A stretch of DNA of 64,000 bases from Maratus speciosus (taxonomy: Eukaryota > Arthropoda > Arachnida > Araneae > Salticidae). A program made the translations under genes and the position numbers. The stretch lies in the NCBI GenBank assembly GCA_963932465.1, contig OZ010789.1, positions 597,399,068 to 597,463,067 on the forward strand, given 5' to 3'. Positions 13,006 to 23,363 of the stretch are shown piece after piece. The first letter of the stretch is position 1. Each line of letters begins with the position of its first letter. Under the pieces are notes generated by a model. That model was not told the origin of the DNA and did no database searches. It saw only the letters and a program-made list of their open reading frames with translations.

Positions 13006-13312
13006 TATATGTTGATAGCGTATTAACAGGCCTCGAAGCAAAGAAGTGAAATGGTATTGCTCCCAGCAGCATACCCAAACAATAATCTTCGAGATAAATT
13101 TCTTTAACACATTGATCGCTAGACTCACTTGATCCACTGTAAAATATTCATAATATAATTATTTTGTTTCTATTAGATCTTAAAATTTGTAATTTGTCCG
13201 TAGTCCCGTTCCATAGTAATAAAATTTCTTCAGTGAAAATATTGATGGATCACGTATTCGTGTGCCAAATGGGCCATGCAATAACTTGTCTTCAATGAAA
13301 ATTTTGATAGTA

Positions 13313-14020
13313 CAATGCAAAAAAGACAGATATTTCTTAAACTACGAACAATTATTAAAATCATGAGTGAAAATATTCCGTAATTTGTTCTAAGTCACCC
13401 AATATTCCGAAAAGCGTTCCTTTATCTTTAGAAACCTCAGAAAATAATTTACTTTCGAAATATAAAGAATAATTTATAAAAATAAATTTTTATCAGCTGC
13501 CCGTAATTTTCGGAAACATTTTGGAGTAGGTTATACAATGCATTAATCAGATTTTTCTACCCGAAAAATCGTTTTTCGGATACTGTCAGATCTCTACTAA
13601 CCGTTTTTAGCTGCCTAACTGAAATTGTGTATAGATTGTAACAGAAAAATATTAATTTTAATGTTAATGTTGTTAATTTTTTAGGTTTACCAGTTTAACA
13701 TGTTTGCTGAACATGAAAATATTTACTTGAGCCCTAATAGCATAAAAAAAACCAGTTTTTTGAGTAGAGAAAACTGATTAATGTACTGTAAAAGCTACTC
13801 GGAAACATTTTTTTTTTTTTTTTTAATTACGGGCAACTAATAAAAATTTATTTTTACAAATTCATCTTTAAATTTCAAAGATAAATTCTTTTGTGGCATT
13901 TCTGTAGATAAATGAACACTTTTCGGAATCTTAGGTGACTTGGAAGAGGATATTGTATATTTTCGTATTTTTGTTCGTGATTATGATGCATTTTAGTAAA
14001 TCAAAAAATATCTGCATTTT
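13313..14020. mobile_element. Foldback element with about 200-bp arms
   Basis: Left arm 13313-13560 and right arm about 13775-14020 are inverted copies. Markers are ATTCCGAAAAGCGTTCC against CACTTTTCGGAAT, AAAAATAAATTTTTAT against its complement, and GCCCGTAATT against AATTACGGGC. The right arm has a 16-T run that the left arm lacks. The spacer of about 210 bp has no coding sequence. The right arm ends exactly where the Helentron-like element at 14021 begins. Confidence 0.55.
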
Positions 14021-14140
14021 AGGTAGATTTCGTAAGAAATACTACCTATTGCAGTCGTTACCATGGTGCGACTTTTGAAAAATTCATTCATAACTTTTCA
14101 TTATAGGACCCCAGGAACCCAAAACCACCCCCACCTAAAA

Positions 14141-14178
<38 letters not shown>

Positions 14179-14955
14179 CTAAATTTTGTCCGCACGATAA
14201 AAGTCGCAATTATGCACGAATCATCTTCAAACTCGCCAACAACTTTGAGATGGCTAATATCTCGGCGGGGATTGAAAATGGGCGAAATCGGCCCAAGAGG
14301 GTGGAAATGGGGAGGGTTCAAAATTTTGAATACTGTCTTGACATGATTCTGATAAAACCAGCTCTTACACAACAATGGCAGGAAAAAATAAAAGTTTTTC
14401 GTTATAGCAGTTGCCAACAATTAAAAAAAATAACAAATAATAAAATTCTCACCACAACAATTACTTTTCTTTTGCAAAATTTTCACGTGTAAAATTAAAT
14501 AGTTTGACAAATTGAAAACAAATTGCATATTACGTCATAAGTTTCCTAGAGCAAGATTTCAGCATGAAAACTCAAAATAAATAGTTTGACGAATTAAAAA
14601 AATATGTATATTGCGTCATATTGGAAATATAATGGACTTCAGCAGGTGAATATGTAACGCCATGTAAGTTTGAAGAAACGTATTAAAACATGATAAAAAC
14701 CCGACTATGGAAATATTAACATATTTTAACACTTTAAGGTTCTCTGAATTTTTTGTAGCCATTTTTTAAACCTATTCCATATATATGTGTGTGTGTATTC
14801 GTGTATATTATAATTTTCACAAAAAGTTTAGCTCCCTACAGCTCGCTCTTTGTGAAGAAACTGGGTTTTATCTCTAATCTTGATTTAAGTTTTGTTGGAG
14901 AATTTAGTACTTAACATCGAAATCTACCTCCGCCTGTAGGCCCGAGCCGGCAGGG
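14021..14955 (+). mobile_element. Helentron/DINE-like element, copy A (uninterrupted)
   Basis: The 5' end AGGTAGATTTCG folds with the adjacent GAAATACTACCT. Its inverted copy CGAAATCTACCT lies at 14918-14930, just before a terminal hairpin (CTGTAGGCCCGAGCCGGCAG) and GGGATTTT. A TA microsatellite (about 14145-14171) sits in the middle. Subterminal inverted repeats, a central microsatellite and a 3' hairpin are the layout of non-autonomous Helentrons. A second copy at 28868-31384 has matching ends and, after removal of its Tc1 insertion, nearly the same length (about 938 against 935 bp). The short frames at 14088-14492 are translations of this repeat. It preserves the empty site of the Tc1 at 29008. 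Confidence 0.65.
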
Positions 14956-16282
14956 ATTTTTTTACAGTGTATTCGCGTACCACCGCATTCGACATGTTAA
15001 CATATGCAATAAATATATACCAAGTAGATTTTTATATTAGTAAATATATATAATTTATTGTTCCTACAACTGTTTTTTCAGTATAAGAAGAAGCAAAATT
15101 AAAAGCCTATCCAGAAAAAAATGTAAAATTATTTTAACCCCTTCTCTGTCGGTATCACATGTTATACGTTCGGCGTTTTTTACCGGACAGAAAAGAAGGG
15201 TTATGTGTTTCACGCGTATCTGAATGTGTGAATTTCTTTATACCCTCGAAACACCCAACGGCTGGATGGATTTTAATGAATGATGTCTCTATCAATTCGT
15301 CTTAACGGCCCGATGGTTATAGGCTAGGTTTTGTTTTTATAAATTCAATATGGTGGCCGTAAAATACAAAATGGTGGTAGAGACGAAAAAAATTACGCAC
15401 CTTATTGAGTGGCATATTATTGGATACGTCTTTCAAAATGAAGACGATGTTTCATTGACTATTTTACGTCAGAATCTCCGTTAAAATATTATACAACCTG
15501 GAAGTTGTGTATGTAGGATATCTAGCTTTGCTGCAACTCTAACCATCATAGACATCTATAGACCTCATCAAAACAGTGTTTATAGATAGGAACTAACAAT
15601 TAAACACAACTTAAATGCCATCAATACAAGTTAATAAAAAAAATAGATTAGTAATATAAACAAGTAATATAAAAAAAAAAATATTTTAAGTCAATTCCTA
15701 CTTAGGTGAATAAGATAATTTTTTCTCCCATTCTTCTTTCCTCTTGAGTGGAGCTTAAAAATGCCTTCATCAAGAAGAGGGCTCTCTCGATTATTGAAAA
15801 TTACTTAATTTAATTTAATTAATGAATTAATATATGAAATGAAATTATGAAAATATATGAAAATAATATATGAAAAATGAATTAATAATAACAGGATTAA
15901 CGTCAAGTGTTATCCACTACAAGTTCAAAAATTTTTATTTGAGCTTGATTGGTTGAATAATAAGTATTTTATTAACTGAAAATTTGAACAAGATATATAT
16001 AGGGAGGATGTGAGCTAATAGTAGGAATTGAAAAAAAAATTTCACATTGATGAGAAATAATTAATTAGTTCGCTTTTTACGCAGTCGGGCTTTTTGACTT
16101 TTTAAATTTAATTGTTTATGTTCACATACGGTCGGCGTCGCATGTCATGCGACGCGAAGAAATTTTTCATCCTTGAAAGTGAATTTGTCGCTACTTGCAC
16201 GTCGGTATATTGTGGGATCGTTTTTTGAATTTCTGCATGATGCTAAGAGATGGTTCTTTTAGTTCTATTTTCGAATTTGTTG
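14956..16282. other. Non-coding stretch with a strong hairpin
   Basis: No gene seen. At 15134-15153 and 15181-15203 the sequence TAACCCCTTCTCTGTC…GGTA is opposed by TACCGGACAGAAAAGAAGGG, giving a hairpin of about 20 bp. At 15285 and near 15345-15380 are fragments (GGATTTTAATGAATG; AATATGGTGGCCG) that also occur near the 38.6-kb and 51.8-kb repeats. I read these as decayed interspersed repeats. GTCGCATGTCATGCGAC at 16136-16152 is a short perfect palindrome. Confidence 0.5.
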
Positions 16283-16413
16283 CACTGTAAAAAAAAAATG
16301 GTAACTTTCCATGTAAAATCCAGGAACGTTTCGCCTTTTATCAGGTTTTCAGAATAATTTAGCTCTTTCCTGTGAAATTCTGGTTTTCTTATCCGAAACG
16401 TTCCTGAACAAAA
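16283..16413. mobile_element. Small MITE with CACTGTAAA end
   Basis: It begins CACTGTAAAAAAAAAATGG and contains CCAGGAACGTTTCG, mirrored by CCGAAACGTTCCTG about 70 bases later, so it folds back. The right end is unclear. The same AGGAACGTT core and the CACTGTAAA end occur in the element at 17691-17791. Confidence 0.45.
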
Positions 16414-17497
16414 GTTGGAAACAGCAAAACGCTGCGGCCGCCATTTATTATTTTTTTTTCCTATAATCCGTTGCTCGCGCGCGAGTGTCGAAAACGAATT
16501 CCTTAAATGAATGTAAAAAAATCAATATGGAATGCAAATAAATCAATAGACGACATAATCCTTTACGTCTCTATTGTCAAGATAATTCAGATGAAAATAC
16601 AATACCTCTGTGACATCACTAAGAGATTATCTCTCGTACTTGTCTGTGAAATCTTTAACGAGCTGACTGTGTAAAAAAAATACACCTATTATTTGGATCT
16701 GCATTAACCAGGGGACAATCAAATATGATTCTCACCTATTTTGATTAATTTAAAGTATGTTTTAGAGTTCTTATCTCTAATTATTCTTGTGAAAGGATTT
16801 CTTCAAATGGGCCTTAGATTTTCAGAAATTAGATGCCGAGTTTTAGCATACGTTTCAAATACCCATTAGTTTGCAGCTCTCAACGTGTCTTTCGTGGTGT
16901 GGACGCAGAAAGCTTGCACGCCACCCGTACGGCCCGGGTTCGATGCTATCTCTTGACTTTTTTTTCTTTTTTAATTAATTTTATATTTTAACACTTTATT
17001 ACAATTTGATTTAAATTTGACATATATTTGACACTTTGAATTGCTGCAAATTTGAATTTTTTTTTTTATTTTCGGAAAAAATATACAATTACGTTTAGGT
17101 TTTTTTTTCATGAAAATTTATATGTATTTTATCTAACTTGTAAACTAACATAATTACTGACGAAAATCCAAAATATTTTATGTCTAGATTTTTTTTTCTA
17201 ATTATTATTAACATTTATATATTTTTATATTTTAAGCAAAGTTCAGAAACAATATATCACATATATATTTACTTTATTGAATTTTAACTGAAAATTTATT
17301 TTTTCGTGTAAATTATAAATAATAATTTTGATGTCAATTTCAAAATATTTTTTCATTCTAACAAATAATGATAATAAAGCGAAAATTGTCAACTGGAAAT
17401 GTAAAAATCGTCTGCGGATCCCGCATGCTGTGAAATGTCAGTAATGTCATAATGAAGGGAACGAACATCCAGAGTGAATTATGTCAGCCAGGTATCG
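16414..17497. other. AT-rich stretch with a degenerate tRNA-like segment
   Basis: Positions 16885-16957 contain CGGCCCGGGTTCGATGC, a good Pol III B-box, about 45 bases after a weak A-box-like TGGTGTGGACGC, followed by a T-rich run. The T-arm stem does not pair and there is no acceptor stem, so this is at best a tRNA-derived SINE relic. Positions 16980-17440 are A/T-rich without visible structure. Confidence 0.35.
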
Positions 17498-17569
17498 GTC
17501 CGGATAGCCTAACAGGTAAGGCATTGGCACGGCACGCCAAGTATCCAGGTTCGATCCCTGGTCTGGACA
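17498..17569 (+). tRNA. tRNA-shaped locus, formal anticodon GGC (Ala), possibly a pseudo-tRNA
   Basis: A full cloverleaf can be drawn over 72 nt. The acceptor stem is GTCCGGA with TCTGGAC (one G-T pair) and discriminator A17569. The D stem is GCCT/AGGC, with GG in the loop. The anticodon stem is TTGGC/GCCAA around loop ACGGCAC. The T stem is CCAGG/CCTGG around TTCGATC. The A box TAGCCTAACAGG and B box GGTTCGATCCC both fit the Pol III consensus. A five-T run at 17570-17574 can terminate transcription. Two oddities: position 33 is C instead of the near-universal T, and a GGC anticodon is unusual in animal nuclear tRNA genes. It may be a tRNA pseudogene or SINE head, yet the stems are well preserved. 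Confidence 0.65.
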
Positions 17570-17574
17570 TTTTT
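17570..17574 (+). terminator. Pol III T5 terminator of the tRNA-shaped locus
   Basis: Five T residues directly follow the discriminator base of the tRNA-like gene, as expected for RNA polymerase III termination. Confidence 0.5.
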
Positions 17575-17690
17575 CGCTCTTGTGCTACTCCAGCCTTGAA
17601 TATGTCAGTAATGTTTTGCTGTCAACAGAAATATTCTTGGTATTTCGCAGGAAACTTACTGGCATTTCTGTAGAAAGTTTTTAACATATA

Positions 17691-17791
17691 CAGTAAAGTA
17701 CCAGTCATTTTCAAGAAATGTTTCTTGGAAATAATGGGCAACTCAGCTGCCCATTTTTTCCCAGGAACGTTGCGGAATTTTTTTTACAGTG
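17691..17791. mobile_element. Small near-palindromic MITE (CAGTAAA…TTTACAGTG)
   Basis: The middle is a mirror: GAAATAATGGGCAACTC against GCTGCCCATTTTTTCCC, with TTTCTTGG opposed by CCAGGAACG. The right end TTTTTTTTACAGTG matches the ends of the MITEs at 44113 and 44542. About 101 bp, non-coding. It may represent the same CACTGTAAA superfamily as 16283-16413. Confidence 0.45.
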
Positions 17792-17799
17792 TGTAGCGG

Positions 17800-18117
17800 C
17801 GGTTGACCCCCCCCCCCCATCCCCGACCGCAGGCCCGACCGAGACTAATAATGGGCTCGAAGTAGATAGGAGTCGTTCGGTAGCTTCATCGCTTAGAACC
17901 CAACCCTTCCCGCTTTTCGGTGTCTTTAATTTGTGTAATTTCCCTTTTAAATTTGTCCGGTTTCAATTTCTGATTTTTTTTTCAACCTGGTTTTCGCTAG
18001 AGAGTCTTTCACTCGGGACGTGGCTGGGGACCTACGTATCTTGCTTCCGCAAAAGAGTCGGACTAGAGTAGAAGAATAAAGCGCTGCGGACGAAGATGGG
18101 CCGCTTGCAGCGGCTGA
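17800..18117. other. GC-richer segment without a recognised gene
   Basis: Notably more GC-rich than its neighbours. It has a C-run at about 17809-17818 and an open plus-strand frame (17718-18071) whose protein shows no domain. This could be part of a mobile element, since it touches the inverted repeat at 18118, but I cannot identify it. Confidence 0.35.
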
Positions 18118-20092
18118 CCTATGTCCAGGACGCTAATATCCGAACCCTCAAACGTACAACATCTTGGCGAAAGACGGAGAGTGCCGAATGATTTTTAAAG
18201 AAGAGCATTTTCCGCGCGTGCGCAGCTGCATTATTTTCAGTTCGGTGTGTGTGAGTTCAAACGGCAGATCTTACAGCGTACATATGCAGATACGGGGGAT
18301 TATTTTATGCTAAATAGTGCCGTTTATGGCCTATAAAGAATAATAAAAGCATAGGAACTTCACCTCTGATGGTTAATAACATAATTCAAGCGGTTATTCA
18401 CTTAAGGCTGTTCTCAAATCCAAGAGGGAATTTTATGTCATAAGTTTTAATGTATTTTTGTTCGGAAATGCATGAAAATAGCAGATGTTGTTGTTCAGAA
18501 ATTATGTAATCGAACAGCTTTTTATGGGTTTTTTTTCTGCAAACGAAATAGAGCTTTCAGAAAATAGAGTCAAAGTGGGCGTTTTAAACTGAATTTCCGC
18601 ACGAAAGTAGAATAACCCCTCAAGAAAAGACAAAAAATGCTTTTGTCACGTGTTAAAAATCTCTTATAACTCAATAGGTAATTTATTTGTCAAAAATGGA
18701 AAACACAATTCGATTCCAAATCGCGTCCATGGTCAGGCTTTCCAATATTATATCTTTCCGTTAAAAAATGAATTTGTAAATGTGTCAAAACGTTTTGCGC
18801 TTATTTGCGGAGCAGTTGAGAATTTATTACAGCCTTATAATACAGGTATGTGAAATGTCTTCAATGTTTTTGTACATTATCTTATACTTTTTAGATATGT
18901 TGTATTATTATGAATGACTGTATAATGCACTTTTAAGATAAGACATCATTAGAATATTGACAATTAAGACTTGTGAAAGTAAAATGATTTCACACCAAAT
19001 AAAATAATAACTGTGTGCGTGTTATTTAATTCTATCTCTACAGCCTATACTTTAATATTATTCATATTCTTTTATTTATTTAATTTTCTCGTGTCAGGTC
19101 AGAGATTTGATTATTAATCACCAAAAAAAATAGTTTAAGAGGCTGAAGTTTAATTGCTGTTTTTATATTTTTATGGTAACATATTTTTTCCCTCCTTATT
19201 TTTCAGTTCAAGTAAATGCATTTAAAATATAAGTTTACGTTTAGAAATTCTATCATAAATTACAGTTCCATACCTTTAACAAGCACGTAATAGCATTTTG
19301 ATTTGATGTTGAATAATTTACCATCCCAACGTGGAATCATTGCAAGTGCAATTTAAATGTTGGATTTTCAGAGCAATTTATTTATTATTTATTTATTTAT
19401 TTATTTATTTTTGGAGGGGGGATATTTTTAATGAATGTTAAATATTGATTTAATGTTTTCAATTTGGTAGTTTAATAGTCTGACTGATTTAAGATGAATC
19501 CAGATAATGTATTAAAGAAATAGTTAAATAAAAAGAATGTTTGAAGACTCCATTTCTATTTAAAAATTCTTGCTATTTTTAAAGTTCGCATTCATTGAAA
19601 TGATTTTAATAAATACATTGTTTATTAACACATTACATTGTTAGTACCGAAGATATACTTTTCTTTTAATTTTTTAATTGAGTAGCAGCATTTATTGAAC
19701 TCAATAATAAAATAAATTGATTCAAATTTACCAATTTCTACTTGTGTTTTTAAAATATCCATTTCCAATTTACGTGTGTGTGAATGGTATAAATTATTTT
19801 AATACATTTATTACAGGCGAACAAATTGTAAATTTCCATAAATGTGAATGGTAGTCTAATCATTCTTATAATAATAATAATTTTTTAATCGTTGAATCTC
19901 TATTTCTAAGTGATGTGAAACAGTTTTTGGAAACAGGATAACATTTGAATTAACATGAAAACTTGCTATCAGTAATGTCAATGTCAGCGAGCACACGCGC
20001 TCAAAGCGCTCTTCTCCAGAAATCATTTCGCTCACTCTGTCTTTCGCCAAGGTGTTGCACGTATGTGGGTTCGGATATTAGCGTACAGGACA
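18118..20092. mobile_element. Candidate TIR element, about 100-bp diverged TIRs
   Basis: GACGCTAATATCCGAACCC (about 18130-18148) and TTGGCGAAAGACGGAG (18167-18182) recur in inverted orientation at about 19990-20085 (CTTTCGCCAAGG, GGGTTCGGATATTAGCGTAC). The two blocks are about 100 bp, 1.8 kb apart, and face each other. The interior (18250-19980) is AT-rich. Its longest frame (18650-18853, 67 codons) has no known domain. The superfamily is unknown. A pair of inverted interspersed repeats is the alternative. Confidence 0.4.
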
Positions 20093-20234
20093 TTTCATAT
20101 TTGTTTTAATATTTTTCATATATGTCATAGTGTTGTGATATTTTCTTTTGAAGCATGCATAGATTACTTTGCCCTTCATATTGAAAATAATCAGGCGGTT
20201 TATCTTTCACAATCTAAAATAATCTCTTAAAACA

Positions 20235-20470
20235 CCATCAAAACTTTAAATGCGCTAGGCCTTTCGAAAGATCTGAGTCTTTCTTCGTCAGGCGCAAAAA
20301 GACGTGATTCTAGAATGAAAGCAGCAGCAAGACTGAAATGAGAGAAGGGAATGGAAAACAAGCTAAAGAGACAGCCAATAGGAAATTAGAAATCAACAGC
20401 CAATAGAATATCAGGAGACAGCAACCAATCACAGAAGAGTATAATCAAAACAAAAGAACACAGAGTAAGG
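20235..20470 (-). mobile_element. Penelope-like element tail, minus strand
   Basis: On the minus strand this is a non-coding tail with an ATTGG-rich segment leading into a complete hammerhead motif. This is the same order (tail, hammerhead, AT-rich end) as downstream of the Penelope ORF at 9.1 kb. No RT sequence remains. Just beyond, at 20490-20525, CTCCGCGGAGCACAGTTTGGG resembles the terminal phrase of some hAT elements, but no partner end was found. Confidence 0.5.
20251..20296 (-). ncRNA. Hammerhead ribozyme motif, minus strand
   Basis: Reading down from 20296: helix I TGCGC (20296-20292); core CTGACGA (20291-20285); helix II GAAAGA with TCTTTC (20283-20278 and 20271-20266); GAA (20265-20263); helix III AGGCCT, self-complementary (20262-20257); cleavage-site A20256; and the helix I partner GCGCA (20255-20251). 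Every core position of the CUGANGA…GAA…UH consensus is satisfied, with a 5-bp helix I and 6-bp helix II. The palindromic helix III cannot form a hairpin alone but pairs in a dimer. This is the best preserved of the three motifs. Confidence 0.7.
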
Positions 20471-20520
20471 GGGGCAAAATGTGAAAAAAATCGGAAGCTC
20501 CGCGGAGCACAGTTTGGGAA

Positions 20521-22430
20521 CCTCTACCTTAGAGGATTTTGTTAGTATACACTTGGGCCATTCTCCCCCCCCCTCCGAACCACGTTCCTTACCACGTGTA
20601 GCTGTTTATCTCCATAATGATTCCTGATGTTCATGGATATTTTTAGCAGAACAATGCACCTGACACCAGACTAGAATTTTATAAGTATTGTTTGAGAAAC
20701 GTGATTCCGTGTTTCAACTGTTCCAATACCCCCTTAATGCTGTAAAAGCAATACTTACTGTTGAGCTTACGTATTTGAATACATGCGGAATAAATTCCAC
20801 TTTTGAGTTTCATAGTATAGTTAATATTCCATCCAAAGAAGACTCTGTTTACATTTCAAACAAATGAAACCTCTCTTAAGCTGCGATCACAAGTACTATA
20901 CTATCATTAGAAAATATGAGATATTTCCTCATAAACAGGTTTTTTTATGAAAGAAGGTCGAAAATGCACTGTATGATTCGTTATCCCTGGTAAATGTGCT
21001 AGCAATGAACTTGTCGTTGTTTTTATATCCTACGGTAGGTATTAGCTTGAATTCCACGCAATAGATCGCTCTAAAAATAGTGGTTCTCGGATTATTGGAC
21101 TTAAGACATAATTTTAAAGCACTTAAAATACATAACTCATCAAATGGTTCGCATGTTGTTTACATAAAGAAGTTCTGAACATCTACATGCAAAATGCAAC
21201 ATGTATATTGTATAATTCATTCGAACGAAGAGTGAGAAAAGGATATATATTACTGATCAGCTAACAACACGTGTGTTTAAAACTGAAAACACTCAAATTC
21301 AACCCAATTCAGCGTTTGTGGAACGAGATGGGATAATCCATTAAAAGCTCTAAAATATCACCATTCAATCAAGGGAAGTAAAAGCTGCTATTTTGTTTGC
21401 ATGGGCTATTATCATACCTCAATTATTTAAGTAAATTGCAGAGTTCATGCATAGAAGTATATCTCCTGTCATGAAAGATCCGGAAGAGTTTCAATATCGT
21501 ATTACTACAGAATTGCAGAGTTCATGCATATAAGTATATCTCCTGTCATGAAAGATCCGGAAGAGTTTCAATATCGTATTACTACAGAATTGCAGAGTAC
21601 TAATATTTTTTTTGGCGCTTAATGTCCATACATGATTACTTACATTCATCTATATAGTAATACAAATGACAGCCTGAACTAAAATCGAATTGTAAGAAAT
21701 TCCATTACTGTTATTATAGGAAATGAATCATTACATATCTAATTAATGATACGTAAAATTTCTCTGCAGAAAAAAAAAAAAAAGTATTTGAAAGTGCATG
21801 AATTGTTAGTTATCAAATTTTAACAGAAATCTATTTTTAGATGCTAAAATGTGCAAATCTAAAATTACAGTTCATTCTGCTTCTTAGCCAATACAGTGAG
21901 TTTTGCAAATTGGGCATTTTATTTTATTCAGAAATCCTGGTAAATTAATTTTTACTTTATGTAATTAAGAAACATCTGTCATTGCAAAAGCAAAGAAATC
22001 AGAATTTCTGATGAGAATTCGAAATTTCTGAAAAAAAAATCTGCAATTTATTCTTCGGTTGCAAAAGCGTTAAAAAAAATTAAAATTGCGAATTTATCTC
22101 TGCATTTAAATCGGAAAATTTACAAGTGTATAATTCCAAAACGTTTTCCAAGAATAATTTTACGTTTAGTATCCTAACGTAAAATGTATCAAAAAATCCA
22201 AAAATCCTGTAAAAATTGGATGTTCTAACTGAATATTTCAATGTTTGCTAAAATTACAATTTGGAAACTGGCTCCTAAGATACTGTTTTTTAACATAGAT
22301 CGAATTAAGACGTAATCGTCAGTCAAATGATCGTTGTAATTTTTCGCTTCTATAGTTTAGCGCTTAAAAACTAAAGGTTTACCCAATAATTGAAAGTTAA
22401 AATTCTAGTGCTATGTTCAATTTGAGATAA
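20521..22430. other. Non-coding stretch (except the 77-bp duplication)
   Basis: No gene recognised. It contains the tandem duplication at 21434-21598, a short poly-A run (about 21772-21783) and otherwise plain AT-rich DNA. Confidence 0.55.
21434..21598. repeat. 77-bp tandem duplication (2.1 copies)
   Basis: AATTGCAGAGTTCATGC starts at 21434 and again at 21511; a third partial start (AATTGCAGAGT) is at 21588. Spacing is exactly 77 bp each time. The two full units differ at about one base (CATAGAAG against CATATAAG), so the duplication is recent compared with the decayed repeats around it. Confidence 0.85.
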
Positions 22431-22553
22431 ATAATTAAAATACATATAAAAGCACAAATATTTGTACAAAAAATAATTTCAGGTGCATACATATAGTATA
22501 AAGATATTTAAAATACAAATTAAAAATATCTTAAAATACATTAGAAAAACCCC

Positions 22554-22586
22554 GAACGTTTTCAGCCATTACAAGGGTGTCATCAG
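22554..22586 (-). ncRNA. Degenerate hammerhead motif, left arm of the palindrome
   Basis: On the minus strand: CTGATGA (22586-22580), a weak helix II, GAA (22563-22561), palindromic helix III AACGTT (22560-22555) and C22554 at the cleavage position. Helix I (AAATCC against GGTTT) needs a mismatch next to the core. The equivalent site in the right arm has lost the core (CTATTGGTGA), so at most one of the pair could ever have been active. Confidence 0.4.
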
Positions 22587-23158
22587 TAGGATTTAAATGC
22601 TTTTATTATTTTCTTTGTGTTTATTCGAGAATTGTCCAGAAAAAAACATTATAATTTAAAGGTTGTAGATCAGATGAGATGCCAGACAAAGTTATTCAAA
22701 TTTTCAACAAAACGAATTTTCATCTATTATGCAGCAAATATCTCCATACTCCATGCATATCCTAAGATAGTGTATCGCTACAATAAATGGAATATTATAT
22801 TTCGTACAAATAATTACCGGGAAGTCATCATAAGAGAATCAAATGAAATAATTGCTAATAAAGATACAGCATGCAACGATGCTCAGCCATACGACATCCA
22901 TAGAGTATGGATTTATTTGCTGCATAATAGGTAAAAGCTCGCCTTGTTGAAAATTTGAATACATTTATCTGACATCTCATCTGACGTACAACCTTTAAAT
23001 TATAATGTTTTCTTCTGGACAATTCTCGAATAAGTGCAAAAAAAAATAATAATAACAACATTTAAATCCTATTGGTGACAACCTTATAATGGTTGAAAAG
23101 GTTCTGGGTTTTTCTAATGTAATTTAAGATATTTTTATTTTTTATTTTAAATATCTTT

Positions 23159-23363
23159 GGCTAATTCCATGTGTTTTTGTAGTGTAGGTCAAATAGCTGA
23201 TAATTTTTTACGCTTCTTGGCCACCGTTATTTTGGAAACTTTTGCTTGGCCTTATTCAATTAATGACATATCTCCCGTGAAATACGTCACATTTTCCATT
23301 CTAAAATACTGGTAGCCAAAAATCGTAGCATGACATACACTACAAGTGCGCATGGAAATAGCC
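23159..23363. mobile_element. 205-bp MITE with CTTT target duplication
   Basis: TIRs of about 30 bp: GGCTAATTCCATGTG at the left, CGCATGGAAATAGCC at the right, with TTGTAGTGTAGGTC against GACATACACTACAA further in. It is flanked by CTTT on both sides (23155-23158, 23364-23367). The left arm of the surrounding palindrome is continuous at the same point (ATATCTTTATACT), which gives the empty site. A 4-bp duplication does not fit Tc1/mariner (TA). The superfamily is unassigned. Confidence 0.7.

Noticed and set aside
16885..16957. Second tRNA candidate with a strong B-box
   Set aside because: The T-arm and acceptor stem do not pair; only a tRNA-derived relic can be argued.
20490..20525. hAT-like terminal phrase CGGAGCACAGTTTGGG
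   Set aside because: No partner TIR or 8-bp duplication found nearby, so not called as an element.
22617..23061. Two open frames with related proteins on opposite strands
   Set aside because: They are the two arms of the Penelope-like palindrome translated in opposite directions.
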